Of a stretch of DNA of 64,000 nucleotides, positions 1 through 9,261 are shown one piece after another. Each line of letters begins with the position of its first letter. Position 1 is the first letter of the stretch. The stretch lies in assembly GCA_000974665.1 (NCBI GenBank), contig BBSY01000003.1, positions 620,001 to 684,000 of the forward strand. The letters are read 5' to 3'. Below the pieces are notes generated by a model. That model ran no database searches. It was not told where the DNA came from and saw only the letters and a program-made list of their open reading frames with translations. The DNA comes from an alpha proteobacterium U9-1i (GTDB lineage Bacteria > Pseudomonadota > Alphaproteobacteria > Caulobacterales > Aquidulcibacteraceae). A program made the translations under genes and the position numbers.

Positions 1-235
1 CGCCGTCCTCGGCCACCGCGCTGCAATCTTGCGCCCCGATGGAAACCGGGCCGTTTGCGGCGACATGCGCCGCGGCGGAGATGTAGGGAGCGGTGGGGCA
101 AATGAGAGCCTCCACCTGCGAGCCGGCTGCGCCGATCCGCTCCCCCAGAGCGGCAATCTCGGCCAGATCAGCGGCCCGGCCGAACATTTTCCAGTTTCCC
201 GCCAGCAACGGCCTGCGGCTATTCGCCCGCACCAT
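1..235 (-). CDS. tpiA: Triosephosphate isomerase, 5' part only (runs off the left edge)
   Basis: This is the N-terminal 78 or so residues of triosephosphate isomerase, the glycolytic and gluconeogenic enzyme that interconverts dihydroxyacetone phosphate and glyceraldehyde 3-phosphate in the cytoplasm. Reading leftward from the ATG at 235, the protein contains LLAGNWKMFGR, the family hallmark that carries the catalytic Asn and Lys, followed by CPTAPYISAAA and then SIGAQDCSA, which matches the conserved GAQ segment of the family. The reading frame is open to base 1, so the rest of the gene, including the catalytic His and Glu, lies outside the window. It is transcribed divergently from the ppiD-like gene, a common alphaproteobacterial arrangement. 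Confidence 0.93.
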   Translation of the reverse strand, partial: MVRANSRRPLLAGNWKMFGRAADLAEIAALGERIGAAGSQVEALICPTAPYISAAAHVAANGPVSIGAQDCSAVAEDG

Positions 236-274
236 ATTCCCTCCACAGCACCCACCAATTGCCCAAGGCGCGAT

Positions 275-303
275 TTGCCCCTAGGGCGACGCGTAACTAA
301 AGT
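275..303 (+). promoter_or_regulatory. Candidate promoter for ppiD-trpE
   Basis: TTGCCC (275-280) and TAAAGT (298-303) are separated by 17 bases, fitting a housekeeping sigma-70 type promoter in the 98-base tpiA/ppiD divergent gap. Transcription would start near 310, about 24 bases before the ppiD ATG. Found by eye; not supported by mapping data. Confidence 0.45.
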
Positions 304-333
304 CCCGCGCCCAACGGCCTACCGGATACCTCA

Positions 334-2235
334 ATGCTTGCTCAACTGCGAAATCTGACGCGCGGCTGGATCGCGTACCTGCTGCTGTTCTTGCTGGCGG
401 TGGCGTTTGCGATGTTCGGCGTGAACGACGTGTTCAACGGGGTTGGGTCACAGAACCTCGCCGAAGTTGGCGGCCGGGCGGTCACGCCGCAGCAGCTCTC
501 GCGCGAAATGGAGATTTATCTCCGCCAAATGCGCAACCAGGGAAACAACATCAGCCAAGCTGACGCGATCGAGGCCGGCTTGCATTCGCGGCTGCTGGAA
601 TCGCTGATCGCACGCACGGCGATGGAAAATTACGCCGACAAGATCGGTGTCAGCGCCAGCGACGCGCAAGTCGCCGATCGCATCCGCGAGTTTCCGCCGG
701 TGCTGAATCCGTTGTCGGGCCAGTTCGACACCGCAGCTTACGACGGATTCCTGCGAGAGTTGGGGTATTCGCGCCCGGAGTTTGAGCGCGAAATTCGCAA
801 CGAGCTGACGACAGGCATGTTCATGGAAGCTTTGGTTGCGGGCGCCCGTGCGCCGTCAAGCTTCGGCAAACTTGTGCTGGCATACGAGAGCGAACGCCGG
901 ACGGTATCACTTGCGGAAGCGCCGGCCTCGCTCGCTGGTCAGATCCCCGCGCCCAACGAAGCGCAGGTCCAAGCCTTCTACGAAGAAAACGAAGCCAGTC
1001 TCCGCGTGCCGGAGTACCGAGCTTTGGTGCTGGTGCGCGCCACTCCAGCCGACTTCATCAACCGCATCGATGTGCCGGAAGCGCGCTTGCGCGAAGAGTT
1101 CGACGCCCGGCGCGCGACTTTGGTGGCGCCGGAAACGCGGAGCTTTTATCGCATCGCCGCCTCAAGCCAGGCCCAAGCGAACGACGCGGTCGCGCGGCTC
1201 GGGCGCGGCGAGACGCCGGAGGCGGTGTCACAGGCTCTCAACGCACCGTTGACGCGCGGCGCCGATCAGACGCGCGATCAGATCGCCGATAGCGCCGTCG
1301 CGGAAGCCGTGTTCTCGATGGCCGCGAACGCACCACCGCGCGCTGTGCAAAGCCAACTCGCGCCGTGGACCGTCGTGCGCGTCACCAGTGTTACAGCCTC
1401 CTCAGCCCCCGATTTTGCCCAGGTCCGCGATCAGCTACGCCAAGAACTCGCCGGCGAGGAAGCTTCTGAATTGCTGCAAGCGGCAATCGCTTCCTTTGAA
1501 GAAGCGCGCGCCGCTGGCACGTCAGCGGCGGAAGCCGCGCGGGCCGCGGGATTGCCGATCACGGAAATCGCCGCGGTCAACGCTCAAGGCCAGACGCCGC
1601 AAGGGCAACAGATCGAAGGGTTGCCGGCGGACATGGTGCAAGTCGCGTTCGAGACCAGCGAAGGGGAAGCGTCGGACTTCTTGCCAGTCGGCGATGCGGA
1701 TGTGGTTGTGGCGGTGACCGGCGTGACGCCGTCGAGTGTGCGCCCACTCGCCGAAGTCCGCGCGCAATTGGTGGATGCCTGGACATCGCGTGAGCGCGCA
1801 CGCCGACTTGAGGAACTGGGCGCCGACATTGTCGCCGCGATCAACGGCGGACAAGGGTTCGACGCCGTCGTTCGGGCGCGCCGCTTGAACGTTTTGGTGA
1901 ATTCGCGGGACCTTGACCGCCGAACCGCCGCCCAATTGCCGGCGCGCGAACTCGCAGCACTGATGTTCGGCGCCGAGCAAGGCCGCGCTGTCTCGAGCAT
2001 CCGCGGCGATGGCGGCGCAGTGTATGTGGCGGTCGTTGAAAACATCCAACGCACCGACCCCGCAACCGCGCCCGAGCAAGTCGAAGCAGGCCGTGCACAA
2101 TTGCAGCAAGCGGTTGGGGAAAGTCTTGGTGAAGCCGTGCAAAGCGCGATCATCGCCGACGCCAGCACGCGGCGGAATCAGCGGCTGCTCGATCAATTGT
2201 ACACCTCGGGACCGACCGACGACGCGGCTCCATGA
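334..2235 (+). CDS. ppiD: Membrane-anchored periplasmic SurA/PpiD-type folding factor
   Basis: A 633-residue protein with one N-terminal membrane anchor (about residues 11-30, WIAYLLLFLLAVAFAMFG) followed by a large periplasmic part. The region after the anchor has the SurA_N-like helical chaperone character, and a parvulin-like stretch lies around residues 225-370. The PPIase core looks weakly conserved, as in many PpiD homologues, so chaperone activity is more certain than isomerase activity. The role would be to assist folding of secreted proteins as they leave the Sec channel. Length fits PpiD (about 620). The ATG at 334 places the charged MLAQLRNLTRG segment before the anchor. The stop codon overlaps the trpE start (ATGA, 2232-2235), so the two are co-transcribed. 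This ppiD-trp linkage is common in alphaproteobacteria and does not by itself imply a metabolic link. Confidence 0.82.
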   Translation: MLAQLRNLTRGWIAYLLLFLLAVAFAMFGVNDVFNGVGSQNLAEVGGRAVTPQQLSREMEIYLRQMRNQGNNISQADAIEAGLHSRLLESLIARTAMENYADKIGVSASDAQVADRIREFPPVLNPLSGQFDTAAYDGFLRELGYSRPEFEREIRNELTTGMFMEALVAGARAPSSFGKLVLAYESERRTVSLAEAPASLAGQIPAPNEAQVQAFYEENEASLRVPEYRALVLVRATPADFINRIDVPEARLREEFDARRATLVAPETRSFYRIAASSQAQANDAVARLGRGETPEAVSQALNAPLTRGADQTRDQIADSAVAEAVFSMAANAPPRAVQSQLAPWTVVRVTSVTASSAPDFAQVRDQLRQELAGEEASELLQAAIASFEEARAAGTSAAEAARAAGLPITEIAAVNAQGQTPQGQQIEGLPADMVQVAFETSEGEASDFLPVGDADVVVAVTGVTPSSVRPLAEVRAQLVDAWTSRERARRLEELGADIVAAINGGQGFDAVVRARRLNVLVNSRDLDRRTAAQLPARELAALMFGAEQGRAVSSIRGDGGAVYVAVVENIQRTDPATAPEQVEAGRAQLQQAVGESLGEAVQSAIIADASTRRNQRLLDQLYTSGPTDDAAP

Positions 2236-3776
2236 GCGAGCCGCCGGCTCAGCCTGACTTCGCCGCCTTCGCCAGCGCGTACGCCGGCGGCGGAGCGGTT
2301 GTCTGGACCAAGCGTATCAGCGACCTTGAAACGCCGGTATCAGCGATGCTGAAGCTGGGCGCGGACAATCCAGGGACGTTGCTGCTGGAGAGCGTTCAGG
2401 GCGGTGATTTTCGTGGCCGCTACTCAATCCTTGCGCTGAAGCCCGATCTCGTTTGGCGGGTGAAGAATGGCCGGGCGGAAGCGAGCCGTGGCGGATTTTC
2501 TGAGGCTGCGTTCCGTCCGCAACGCGACGCGCCGCTGAAGAGCTTGCGCAAATTGTTGCAGCGTTCGGCGCTTGAACTGCCGGCGCCGTTGCCGCCGATG
2601 GCGGCGGGCTTGTTTGGCTATTTGGGCTACGACATGGTGCGCTTCGTTGAGCGCATTCCAGACAAAGCGCCAAGCCCCATCGGGACACCCGACGCAATAC
2701 TAGTGCGACCGACGATCGTCGCCGTGTTTGACAACGTCACCAGTGAGATCACGCTTGTAACTCCGGCGCGCAAGCGCAAGGGCCAAACCGCGGAGACGGC
2801 GTACGCGGCCGCGCGTCAGCGGCTCGACCGTACGATGCGGGCATTGGACCGTTCCCTGTCAAAGCGCCGTGAGCCGCTTGCGCCGAGCGCGCCGCAAGCT
2901 CAACCGACGTCCAACACAACGGCCGCCGAATACAGGGCCGTGGTTGAAAAGTGCAAAGCGTACGCGCGCGCGGGAGACGTGTTTCAGGTGGTGCCGAGCC
3001 AACGCTTTTCGGCGCCGTTGGTTGAACCGCCGTTCGCACTTTATCGTGCGCTTCGGCGGTTAAACCCCTCGCCCTTCTTGTTCTACCTGAACTTCGCGGA
3101 TTTCTCGCTGGTGGGCTCAAGCCCCGAGATTCTAGTGCGTCTGCGCGACAACACAGTGACGATCCGGCCGATCGCGGGCACGCGACCTCGTGGCGCGACG
3201 CCGGCGGAGGATCATGCGCTCGAAGGGGAATTGCTCGCTGATCCAAAGGAGCGCGCTGAGCATTTGATGCTGGTTGATCTCGCGCGCAACGACCTTGGCC
3301 GTATCGCCAAACGCGGCGCGCCGGCGGGCTCAAACGCTGTAGCGGCGAGCGCTGGGTCGGCGCATGTGCGCGTCACCGATAGTTTCACGATCGAACGCTA
3401 TAGCCATGTGATGCACATCGTCTCCAACGTCGAAGGTGAACTCGCGGACGGCCTCACCGCGCTTGACGCACTGATGGCCGGTTTTCCGCACGGCACTGTA
3501 ACCGGCGCGCCGAAGGTTCGGGCGATGGAGATCATCAACGAGGTTGAGAAGCACAAGCGCGGCGTTTACGCGGGCGGCGTTGGCTATTTCGGCGCCGCTG
3601 GCGACATGGACACCTGCATCGCGCTGCGGACGGCAGTGGTGAAGGACGGCGTCCTGCACGTGCAGGCCGGCGGCGGTGTCGTGCTCGACAGCGATCCGGA
3701 GCTGGAGCTTCAGGAAACCCAGCATAAATCACGCGCCTTGTTCCGCGCCGCCGCCGAGGCGTGGCGCTATGTCTGA
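2232..3776 (+). CDS. trpE: Anthranilate synthase component I
   Basis: TrpE (514 residues) makes anthranilate from chorismate and ammonia, the committed step of tryptophan synthesis, in complex with TrpG. Visible landmarks are the N-terminal feedback region with LLESVQGG (residues about 51-58), and in the C-terminal chorismate-binding domain the motifs GSSPEILVR, IAGTRPRG, HLMLVDLARNDLGR, FPHGTVTGAPKVRAM and GGVGYFG, which hold the chorismate and Mg2+ ligands. The LLES-type serine is a determinant of tryptophan feedback inhibition in the family, so the enzyme is probably inhibited by tryptophan. It overlaps ppiD by four bases. Unlike rhizobial TrpE(G), it is not fused to the glutaminase; a 155-base gap with an apparent attenuator separates it from trpG. 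Confidence 0.97.
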   Translation: MSEPPAQPDFAAFASAYAGGGAVVWTKRISDLETPVSAMLKLGADNPGTLLLESVQGGDFRGRYSILALKPDLVWRVKNGRAEASRGGFSEAAFRPQRDAPLKSLRKLLQRSALELPAPLPPMAAGLFGYLGYDMVRFVERIPDKAPSPIGTPDAILVRPTIVAVFDNVTSEITLVTPARKRKGQTAETAYAAARQRLDRTMRALDRSLSKRREPLAPSAPQAQPTSNTTAAEYRAVVEKCKAYARAGDVFQVVPSQRFSAPLVEPPFALYRALRRLNPSPFLFYLNFADFSLVGSSPEILVRLRDNTVTIRPIAGTRPRGATPAEDHALEGELLADPKERAEHLMLVDLARNDLGRIAKRGAPAGSNAVAASAGSAHVRVTDSFTIERYSHVMHIVSNVEGELADGLTALDALMAGFPHGTVTGAPKVRAMEIINEVEKHKRGVYAGGVGYFGAAGDMDTCIALRTAVVKDGVLHVQAGGGVVLDSDPELELQETQHKSRALFRAAAEAWRYV

Positions 3777-3788
3777 GGGCGAAGCCCC

Positions 3789-3817
3789 TTGCGTTCGCGC
3801 GCCCAATAAGTCTCAAT
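3789..3817 (+). promoter_or_regulatory. Possible internal promoter before the trp leader
   Basis: TTGCGT (3789-3794) and CTCAAT (3812-3817) are 17 bases apart. The second element, read as TCTCAATC, partly resembles the Caulobacter-type -10 (GCTANAWC). A start about eight bases later would fall at or next to the ATG of the leader peptide (3826), giving a leaderless transcript, as known for trpL of Sinorhizobium. The match is weak, and read-through from trpE is the alternative source of transcription. Confidence 0.25.
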
Positions 3818-3825
3818 CGGTGACG

Positions 3826-3876
3826 ATGACGAACGGCCCACGCACCGCACGATGGCGCTGGCTCTGCCCACGCTGA
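3826..3876 (+). CDS. trpL: Candidate trp leader peptide (16 residues, two Trp codons)
   Basis: A short reading frame encodes MTNGPRTARWRWLCPR and stop. Trp codons stand at 3853-3855 and 3859-3861, separated by one Arg codon. Trp is rare in proteins, so two in sixteen residues directly upstream of a hairpin with a T-rich tail and of trpG is the classic layout of a ribosome-mediated tryptophan attenuator. There is no good Shine-Dalgarno sequence, which would fit leaderless translation as in rhizobial trpL. The unusual point is its place: after trpE and before trpG-trpD-trpC, rather than upstream of the whole operon. An alternative pairing GGCTC (3860-3864) with GAGCC (3875-3879) spans the end of the leader and could compete with the terminator. 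Function is inferred from layout only. Confidence 0.5.
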   Translation: MTNGPRTARWRWLCPR

Positions 3877-3881
3877 GCCTG

Positions 3882-3916
3882 GCCGTGCAATTCCATGCGC
3901 GGCGTTCTATTCTTTC
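3882..3916 (+). terminator. Candidate attenuator terminator upstream of trpG
   Basis: GCCGTGCA (3882-3889) pairs with TGCGCGGC (3896-3903) as an 8-bp stem (one G-T pair) with loop ATTCCA, followed by GTTCTATTCTTTC (3904-3916). It begins six bases after the leader-peptide stop and ends 16 bases before the trpG ATG, the expected place for an attenuator. Confidence 0.5.
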
Positions 3917-3931
3917 GTCCGAGCGGCGCCC

Positions 3932-4507
3932 ATGATCCTCGTCATCGATAATTACGACAGCTTCGTCTACAATCTCGTCCACTACGTCGAGGATTTTGGC
4001 GTGCGGACCGAAGTGGTGCGCAATGACGCGCTTTCCACGGAGGATGCGCTGCGGAAGAAGCCGAAGGCGGTGATCCTATCGCCCGGGCCGTGCACGCCGA
4101 ACGAGGCCGGCATTTGTCTCGATCTACTGGCGAAGGCGCCCGACGCGCTGCCAATTCTGGGCGTGTGCCTTGGGCACCAAGCCATGGGGCAAGCCTTCGG
4201 CGGCGACGTCGTCTCGGCGCGGGAGATCATGCACGGCAAAGTGTCGGACGTGACGCACCGCGGCGGTGGTTTGTTCCGCGGTCTCCCCTCGCCCTTCCGC
4301 GCTACGCGCTATCATTCGCTGGCGGTGAAGCGCGAAACGTTTCCCGCTGTGATGAACATCGATGCGGAAACCGCCGACGGGGAAGTGATGGGCATGTCAC
4401 ACAAGACCCGGCCCGTGTTTGGCGTGCAATTCCACCCGGAATCGATTGCCTCTGAACACGGCCATGCGCTCATCGCCAATTTCTTGGCGGCGGCTGGGTT
4501 GCGATGA
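3932..4507 (+). CDS. trpG: Anthranilate synthase component II (glutamine amidotransferase)
   Basis: TrpG (191 residues) is the class I glutaminase that supplies ammonia to TrpE. It starts with the typical ILVIDNYDSFVYNLVHY; the nucleophile is Cys79 in GVCLGHQAMG, and the His/Glu pair lies in QFHPESIASEHG near the C terminus. The oxyanion-hole segment PGPCTPNEAG (residues 51-60) is present. The length is that of a stand-alone subunit. Only a weak purine-rich segment (GAGCGG) precedes the ATG. Its last bases overlap the trpD start (ATGA), so trpG, trpD and trpC form a translationally coupled set, which the attenuator just upstream could control. Confidence 0.97.
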   Translation: MILVIDNYDSFVYNLVHYVEDFGVRTEVVRNDALSTEDALRKKPKAVILSPGPCTPNEAGICLDLLAKAPDALPILGVCLGHQAMGQAFGGDVVSAREIMHGKVSDVTHRGGGLFRGLPSPFRATRYHSLAVKRETFPAVMNIDAETADGEVMGMSHKTRPVFGVQFHPESIASEHGHALIANFLAAAGLR

Positions 4508-5523
4508 CCCTTGCTCCATACCTCGCGAAGCTGGAAACGGACGCGCTCGCACCCGATGAAATCGACGCTGCGTTCGCGGTGATCATGGAAGGCGTCGCCG
4601 CGCACGAGGACATCAAGCGGTTCCTTACGCTCAGCGTGCCGTTCATGGGTGACGCGGCCTGGATCGCCGGTGGCGCGAAGGCGCTACGAGCACGCATGGT
4701 GCGCGTGGCGGCGCCGGAGAACGCGATCGACGTGTGCGGTACTGGTGGCGATGGCGCGCACACGTTGAACATCTCGACCGCGGTCGCCTTTGTTGTGGCC
4801 GGATGCGGCGTTCCCGTCGCCAAACACGGCAACCGGGCTATGAGCTCCAAATCTGGCGCGGCGGATGTGCTGGAAGCCTTGGGCGTGAAGCTGACAGGGC
4901 ATGTGCCGACATTGGAACGCTGCCTAAGTGAGGCCGGCGTGGCGTTCCTGTTTGCGCAAAACCATCACCCCGCCATGCGGCACGTGGCGCTCGCACGCCG
5001 CGAACTCGGACATCGCACAATCTTCAATTTGCTTGGCCCGCTTTCGAATCCGGCGGGCGTTTCGCGTCAGCTCGTCGGCGTGTTCAGCGAAGACTTTCTT
5101 ACACCCATCGCGGGAGCGCTCGGCGCTTTGGGGAGCGAACGCGCGTGGGTGGTGCATGGCGCGGGTGGCTTGGACGAATTGTCCTGCGAAGCGGCTAATC
5201 GCGTCGCTGCGTTAGAACGCGGCGGCGTCCGCAGTTTCGAAGTGGTCGCTGCTGACGCTTTTCTTTCCACCTCATCGAACTCTGGCATCAAAGGCGGCGC
5301 GGCCCCGCAAAATGCACTGGCGCTTCGCGGACTGCTTGAGGGTCAAGCCGGCGGGTCGGACTACAGCGAAGTTGTGCAGTTGAACGCCGCTGGCGCCCTG
5401 GTGGCCGCGGGTGCGGCCAAGACGCTGGCGGACGGCGCGAAGCTGGCATTCGACGCGCTGAACGAGGGCCGCGCGCTCGAAGCATTGGTGAAGCTTGTTG
5501 AGATCAGCAGGCGTGCGCCATGA
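4504..5523 (+). CDS. trpD: Anthranilate phosphoribosyltransferase
   Basis: TrpD (339 residues) transfers the phosphoribosyl group of PRPP to anthranilate, the second step of tryptophan synthesis. The family motifs are clear: [16 protein letters not shown] (about residues 78-93, PRPP and Mg2+ binding), then [20 protein letters not shown] and, further on, the Asp/Glu Mg2+-binding segment GGLDELS. Length is normal for the non-fused enzyme. It overlaps trpG and trpC by four bases at each end (ATGA), which suggests equal expression of the three genes. Confidence 0.97.
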   Translation: MTLAPYLAKLETDALAPDEIDAAFAVIMEGVAAHEDIKRFLTLSVPFMGDAAWIAGGAKALRARMVRVAAPENAIDVCGTGGDGAHTLNISTAVAFVVAGCGVPVAKHGNRAMSSKSGAADVLEALGVKLTGHVPTLERCLSEAGVAFLFAQNHHPAMRHVALARRELGHRTIFNLLGPLSNPAGVSRQLVGVFSEDFLTPIAGALGALGSERAWVVHGAGGLDELSCEAANRVAALERGGVRSFEVVAADAFLSTSSNSGIKGGAAPQNALALRGLLEGQAGGSDYSEVVQLNAAGALVAAGAAKTLADGAKLAFDALNEGRALEALVKLVEISRRAP

Positions 5524-6302
5524 ATGTGCTTAGGGAGATCATCGCCTATAAGCACCAGGAAGTCGCCGCGCGCAAAGTATCGCGCTCACTTGAAGAGCTT
5601 GAACGCTTGGCCAGCGCTCAAGCAAAGCCGCGGGGTTTCCATGATGCGCTCGTCGCGTGCACGGATCGCCCTGCCCTTATCGCTGAGATTAAGAAGGCAA
5701 GCCCGTCCAAGGGGCTCATCCGCGTCGATTTCGATCCGCCTGCACTCGCGCGCGCTTACGCCGAAGGCGGCGCCACCTGCCTCTCAGTGCTGACGGATGC
5801 GCCAAGCTTCCAAGGTCACGAAGACTTTCTGCTCGCAGCGCGGGCGGCGGTTTCGTTACCAGTGTTGCGCAAGGACTTCATGGTAGATCCCTGGCAGATT
5901 GTTGAGAGTCGCGCACTCGGCGCCGACGCGATCCTCATCATCATGGCCGCAGTCGACGATGAACTCGCGCTCGACCTCGCCGACGAGGCGCAGCGTTTCG
6001 GTATGGACGCGCTGGTCGAGTGCCACGACGAGCGCGAACTTGAACGCGCGCTTCTGCTCGATGCGCGATTGATAGGCGTCAACAATCGCTCCCTGGTGAC
6101 GTTTGAAACCTCGCTCGAAACCACCGAACGGCTCGCAGCGCGCGTACCTAAGGATCGCCTGCTCGTCGCGGAATCCGGAATCTTCACACCAGAAGATGTC
6201 GCGCGCTTGCGGAGCGCCGGTGCAGGAGCGTTTCTCGTCGGTGAGGCTCTGATGCGGCAGAAGGACGTTTCGGCAGCGACCCGAAACCTGCTCACACCTT
6301 GA
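5520..6302 (+). CDS. trpC: Indole-3-glycerol-phosphate synthase
   Basis: TrpC (260 residues, a TIM barrel) closes the ring of CdRP to give indole-3-glycerol phosphate. The beta-strand motifs [37 protein letters not shown] and [13 protein letters not shown] hold the catalytic Glu and Lys residues and phosphate-binding loop. It is the monofunctional form without a fused TrpF; trpF, trpB and trpA are not in the window and must lie elsewhere. In many alphaproteobacteria moaC and moeA follow trpC, but here lexA is next. Confidence 0.97.
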   Translation: MNVLREIIAYKHQEVAARKVSRSLEELERLASAQAKPRGFHDALVACTDRPALIAEIKKASPSKGLIRVDFDPPALARAYAEGGATCLSVLTDAPSFQGHEDFLLAARAAVSLPVLRKDFMVDPWQIVESRALGADAILIIMAAVDDELALDLADEAQRFGMDALVECHDERELERALLLDARLIGVNNRSLVTFETSLETTERLAARVPKDRLLVAESGIFTPEDVARLRSAGAGAFLVGEALMRQKDVSAATRNLLTP

Positions 6303-6313
6303 CGTCAGCCGGG

Positions 6314-6328
6314 GAACGGAGGTAGAAC
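6314..6328 (-). promoter_or_regulatory. LexA (SOS) box upstream of lexA
   Basis: GAAC (6314-6317) and GAAC (6325-6328) are separated by seven bases, which reads GTTC-N7-GTTC on the minus strand. This is the direct-repeat LexA operator of alphaproteobacteria. It lies 50 bases before the lexA ATG, as expected for autorepression. Confidence 0.8.
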
Positions 6329-6378
6329 ATTGGCCGTTCGCGTTTTGGTCCAACGACCGCCACCGAGATCGTGCTCCG

Positions 6379-7059
6379 ATGCTGACGGCCAAGCAAAAAG
6401 AACTGCTCCTCTACATCCACGAGCGGATCAAAGAGACAGGCGTTTCTCCTTCGTTCGACGAGATGAAGGAGGCTCTGGATCTGGCTTCGAAGTCTGGCAT
6501 CCACCGGCTGATTACCGCGCTGGAGGAGCGTGGTTTCCTGCGGCGTCTCCCGCACCGGGCCCGGGCGCTCGAAGTGCTGAAAATGCCAGATTCCGCCGCC
6601 CCAGCCGCCCCACCGCGCGGGCGCTCCAATTTCCGTCCCAGCGTCGTGGCCGCCGAGAGCCGTTCGAGCGATGGCGAAGGTGCGACGCTCCCCATTCTTG
6701 GCAAGATCGCCGCCGGCGTGCCGATCGAAGCCGTGCAGAACGAAATCGGCCGCGTTTCCGTGCCGTCCGATCTCGATAGCCGCGATCACTTCGCACTCGA
6801 GGTCAAAGGCGACTCCATGATTGGGGCGGGCATTCTCGACGGCGACGTTGTGGTGTTGAAGCGCAGCGATTCCGCCGATAGCGGTGACATCGTCGTGGCG
6901 TTGGTTGATAGCGAAGAAGCGACGTTGAAGCGCCTGCGTAAGCGCGGCAATTCGATCGCACTCGAAGCGGCGAACCCTGCTTACGAGACGCGCATTTTCG
7001 GCCCTGACCGCGTGCGCATCCAGGGCAAGCTGGTCGCGATGATCCGCCGTTATTCCTGA
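6379..7059 (+). CDS. lexA: LexA repressor of the SOS response
   Basis: LexA (226 residues) represses DNA-damage genes and inactivates itself by RecA-stimulated self-cleavage. The N-terminal winged helix ([19 protein letters not shown] to about residue 70) binds DNA. The cleavage site is Ala112-Gly113 in [10 protein letters not shown]; the catalytic dyad is Ser146 in KGDSMIGAG and Lys184 in SEEATLKRL. The linker (residues 70-100) is rich in Pro, Ala and Ser, a little longer than in E. coli LexA. An SOS box 50 bases upstream indicates autoregulation. The gene ends 10 bases inside the converging comEC gene. Confidence 0.96.
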   Translation: MLTAKQKELLLYIHERIKETGVSPSFDEMKEALDLASKSGIHRLITALEERGFLRRLPHRARALEVLKMPDSAAPAAPPRGRSNFRPSVVAAESRSSDGEGATLPILGKIAAGVPIEAVQNEIGRVSVPSDLDSRDHFALEVKGDSMIGAGILDGDVVVLKRSDSADSGDIVVALVDSEEATLKRLRKRGNSIALEAANPAYETRIFGPDRVRIQGKLVAMIRRYS

Positions 7060-9164
7060 CCGTCATCGCTGCGTTGGGCCGGTGTCCAGGCTCGGCTGAT
7101 GTGAACGGGCCAAGCCCGCTCGATGCGGAAGCCGTCGGCTTCTGCGTAGATTAGGCCGCCGCCGAGCTGAGCACGGTTGGCGGGATCGATGACAAGCGCA
7201 TCGGGACAGGTCGACGGGGCGGATACGTTGAACGTCGTGATGAGCACCGCACCGGGGGCGCAATGCGCTGCGACCACCTCAAGTGACCGGACGAGCGCGA
7301 ACTCTCCCTCTCGCAACGTGCATAACGTTTCACCGCACGCCTCCGGCGAAGCGATGCGCTCGAGTTGGGCAGGCGACAGGCCGAGCATGCCGCCGAGGCG
7401 GTCGCGAACGTAAGTGCTACGGCCGGGCCGTTGCAACAACGTCCACGCGCCTGTTTCAGTTTGTGCGAACACAGCACGGAGATCGCCGTCGAAGGCGGCG
7501 ATGGGTAGCGGCGTGCGGGCATACGTGACCACGCTTGCGGCCAGGAATACAAGCGCGCCGCAACGCACCCACCCTCGCCACAGGCTGGCCCACAATAACG
7601 CTAGAACACAAAGAAGGAACGCCAGGTCCGGCGGTTTCGGCAGCGCGCGCACAGCTTCGGGGCGCACGCCAAATGTCTGGCCAATCGCGGCGATTAGATC
7701 GAGCGCACTCGACATGAGTTCGATCGCGGGGTCGGCTAGGCCGAAAGGCGCGAGCACGGCTGCCACGCCTGCGGCCGGCGCGACCAGAAACGACATAATG
7801 GGCGCGGCGATCAGGTTCGCGGGGAGCGCGTAGATGGAGAAGCGTTGGAAATGGTAGATCGCAAACGGATCGGTCGCGAGACCGGCGACGAGTGAGATCA
7901 GGATTACGCCGCCAATAGACCGCGAGCTCCACTGCAGCGCGCCGATGAGCGGCCCGGGCGTTGGCAACGCCGGTTCGCTCGCCGGACGTTTCGACATCTC
8001 GAATAGCGCGACCAGCGCCATCGTCGCCGCGAACGACATTTGGAAGCCAGGCTCAAGCACCGATTCCGGAAACGCGAGTGTGACGATGAGCGCCGCGAGC
8101 GCGAGACCGCGCATTGAGATCGCCGGTCGGTCGAGCAGGATCGCGCCGAAGGCGACGCACGCCATCACGAACGCGCGCAAAGCCGGCACGCTTGATCCAG
8201 AGATCACAAGATATACTGCAAGCGACGTCAGTGCGCCGATCGCGGCGATTTTCTTCACCGGCCAACGCAAAGCAATCGGTGGAATGAGAGCGAACAGCCA
8301 GAGGAGCGCTCCAAACACCAATCCTCCGACGACGCCCATGTGGATGCCGGACACAGAGAGAAGATGTCCAAGGCCGGAATTGGTGAGCGCTTCGTTTGTC
8401 TCGGTGTCGATCGCGCTGCGATCGCCGGACACAAGCGCAGCGGCGATGGCCCCGCCGCGGCCGGGCGAAGCGGCCTGGATTGTCTCGGACAAATCCCAGC
8501 GCAACGCGGCCAGACGTAAACGTTGTTGGTCCCACCACGAGGGCGGCGCGCCGAAGGCAGCCGGACGGCAGCGACCAAAACCGAACCCCGTCGCGCCGAG
8601 GCGTTCGAAGTAAGCGCGGCGCGCAAAATCGTAGGCGCCCGGCGCCATCGGCCCAGCGGGCGGCGCAAGCACAGCAAAGCAACGTGCGGCGCGCCCTGGT
8701 GTAAGCATGCCCGCTGCGGGAACGGACACGCGCACATAACGCGGCACGGCCTCGCTGCCCTCGATGGCGCGGGTGATGAGGCGTAGGCGCGGGCCCGCCG
8801 TGCTCGACTCAACCGCAATCACCCAACCTTCGACGCCGCGCGGTTCCTCATCGCCAACAATGGCAGGGGTGGCGGCCAGATGCGTGCGCACTTGCGCCGC
8901 GCCAATCCCCAACCCGGCTGCCAGCGCCAAGCTGGCGGACGCAACAGTGACGACCCGCAGGAGATCGAGTTCCGCGCCGGGTGCGATCAGCAGGCCGGCG
9001 GCGATCAGCAGCGCCGCGCCAACCACCAAGCCCGCCCCGAGCCAGATCGACGGATCGGTGGGCGCGACGAGCCAGAACGCAGCGCCAGCGATGGTCGCGA
9101 CCGGCAGCCAGAGGATCCAGCGATCGCGTTGAGCTGCCCATGCGCCGGCCAAAACGTCGCGCAT
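7050..9164 (-). CDS. comEC: ComEC/Rec2-type DNA uptake membrane protein
   Basis: A polytopic inner-membrane protein of about 704 residues with the ComEC layout: N-terminal membrane helices and a soluble DUF4131-like region, then the Competence domain with many helices (motif [19 protein letters not shown], typical of the family). In naturally competent bacteria ComEC forms the channel that brings single-stranded DNA through the inner membrane; in many alphaproteobacteria the gene is conserved without demonstrated competence. The C-terminal part has no HxHxDH motif, so the metallo-beta-lactamase-like nuclease domain of some ComEC proteins appears absent or degenerate. I chose the ATG at 9164 (MRDVLAG...); an ATG at 9173 is also possible, and the frame stays open further upstream but would overlap gltX. 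Converges on lexA with a 10-base overlap. Confidence 0.88.
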   Translation of the reverse strand: MRDVLAGAWAAQRDRWILWLPVATIAGAAFWLVAPTDPSIWLGAGLVVGAALLIAAGLLIAPGAELDLLRVVTVASASLALAAGLGIGAAQVRTHLAATPAIVGDEEPRGVEGWVIAVESSTAGPRLRLITRAIEGSEAVPRYVRVSVPAAGMLTPGRAARCFAVLAPPAGPMAPGAYDFARRAYFERLGATGFGFGRCRPAAFGAPPSWWDQQRLRLAALRWDLSETIQAASPGRGGAIAAALVSGDRSAIDTETNEALTNSGLGHLLSVSGIHMGVVGGLVFGALLWLFALIPPIALRWPVKKIAAIGALTSLAVYLVISGSSVPALRAFVMACVAFGAILLDRPAISMRGLALAALIVTLAFPESVLEPGFQMSFAATMALVALFEMSKRPASEPALPTPGPLIGALQWSSRSIGGVILISLVAGLATDPFAIYHFQRFSIYALPANLIAAPIMSFLVAPAAGVAAVLAPFGLADPAIELMSSALDLIAAIGQTFGVRPEAVRALPKPPDLAFLLCVLALLWASLWRGWVRCGALVFLAASVVTYARTPLPIAAFDGDLRAVFAQTETGAWTLLQRPGRSTYVRDRLGGMLGLSPAQLERIASPEACGETLCTLREGEFALVRSLEVVAAHCAPGAVLITTFNVSAPSTCPDALVIDPANRAQLGGGLIYAEADGFRIERAWPVHISRAWTPAQRSDDGQE

Positions 9165-9261
9165 TACGGCCATCGGGGCGCGGCTAGGAGAAAGCGCCTT
9201 GGCCGTGCTACCACGCGCCCGCTTCTTCAATCTCGAACCGGCCTTCCCCGAACTGCCCGCA

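Noticed and set aside
9199-9261. TTG start with good AGGAG site giving GltX a 21-residue extension
   Set aside because: The extension has no counterpart in the family, whose N terminus starts at the ATG at 9262; noted as a possible alternative only.
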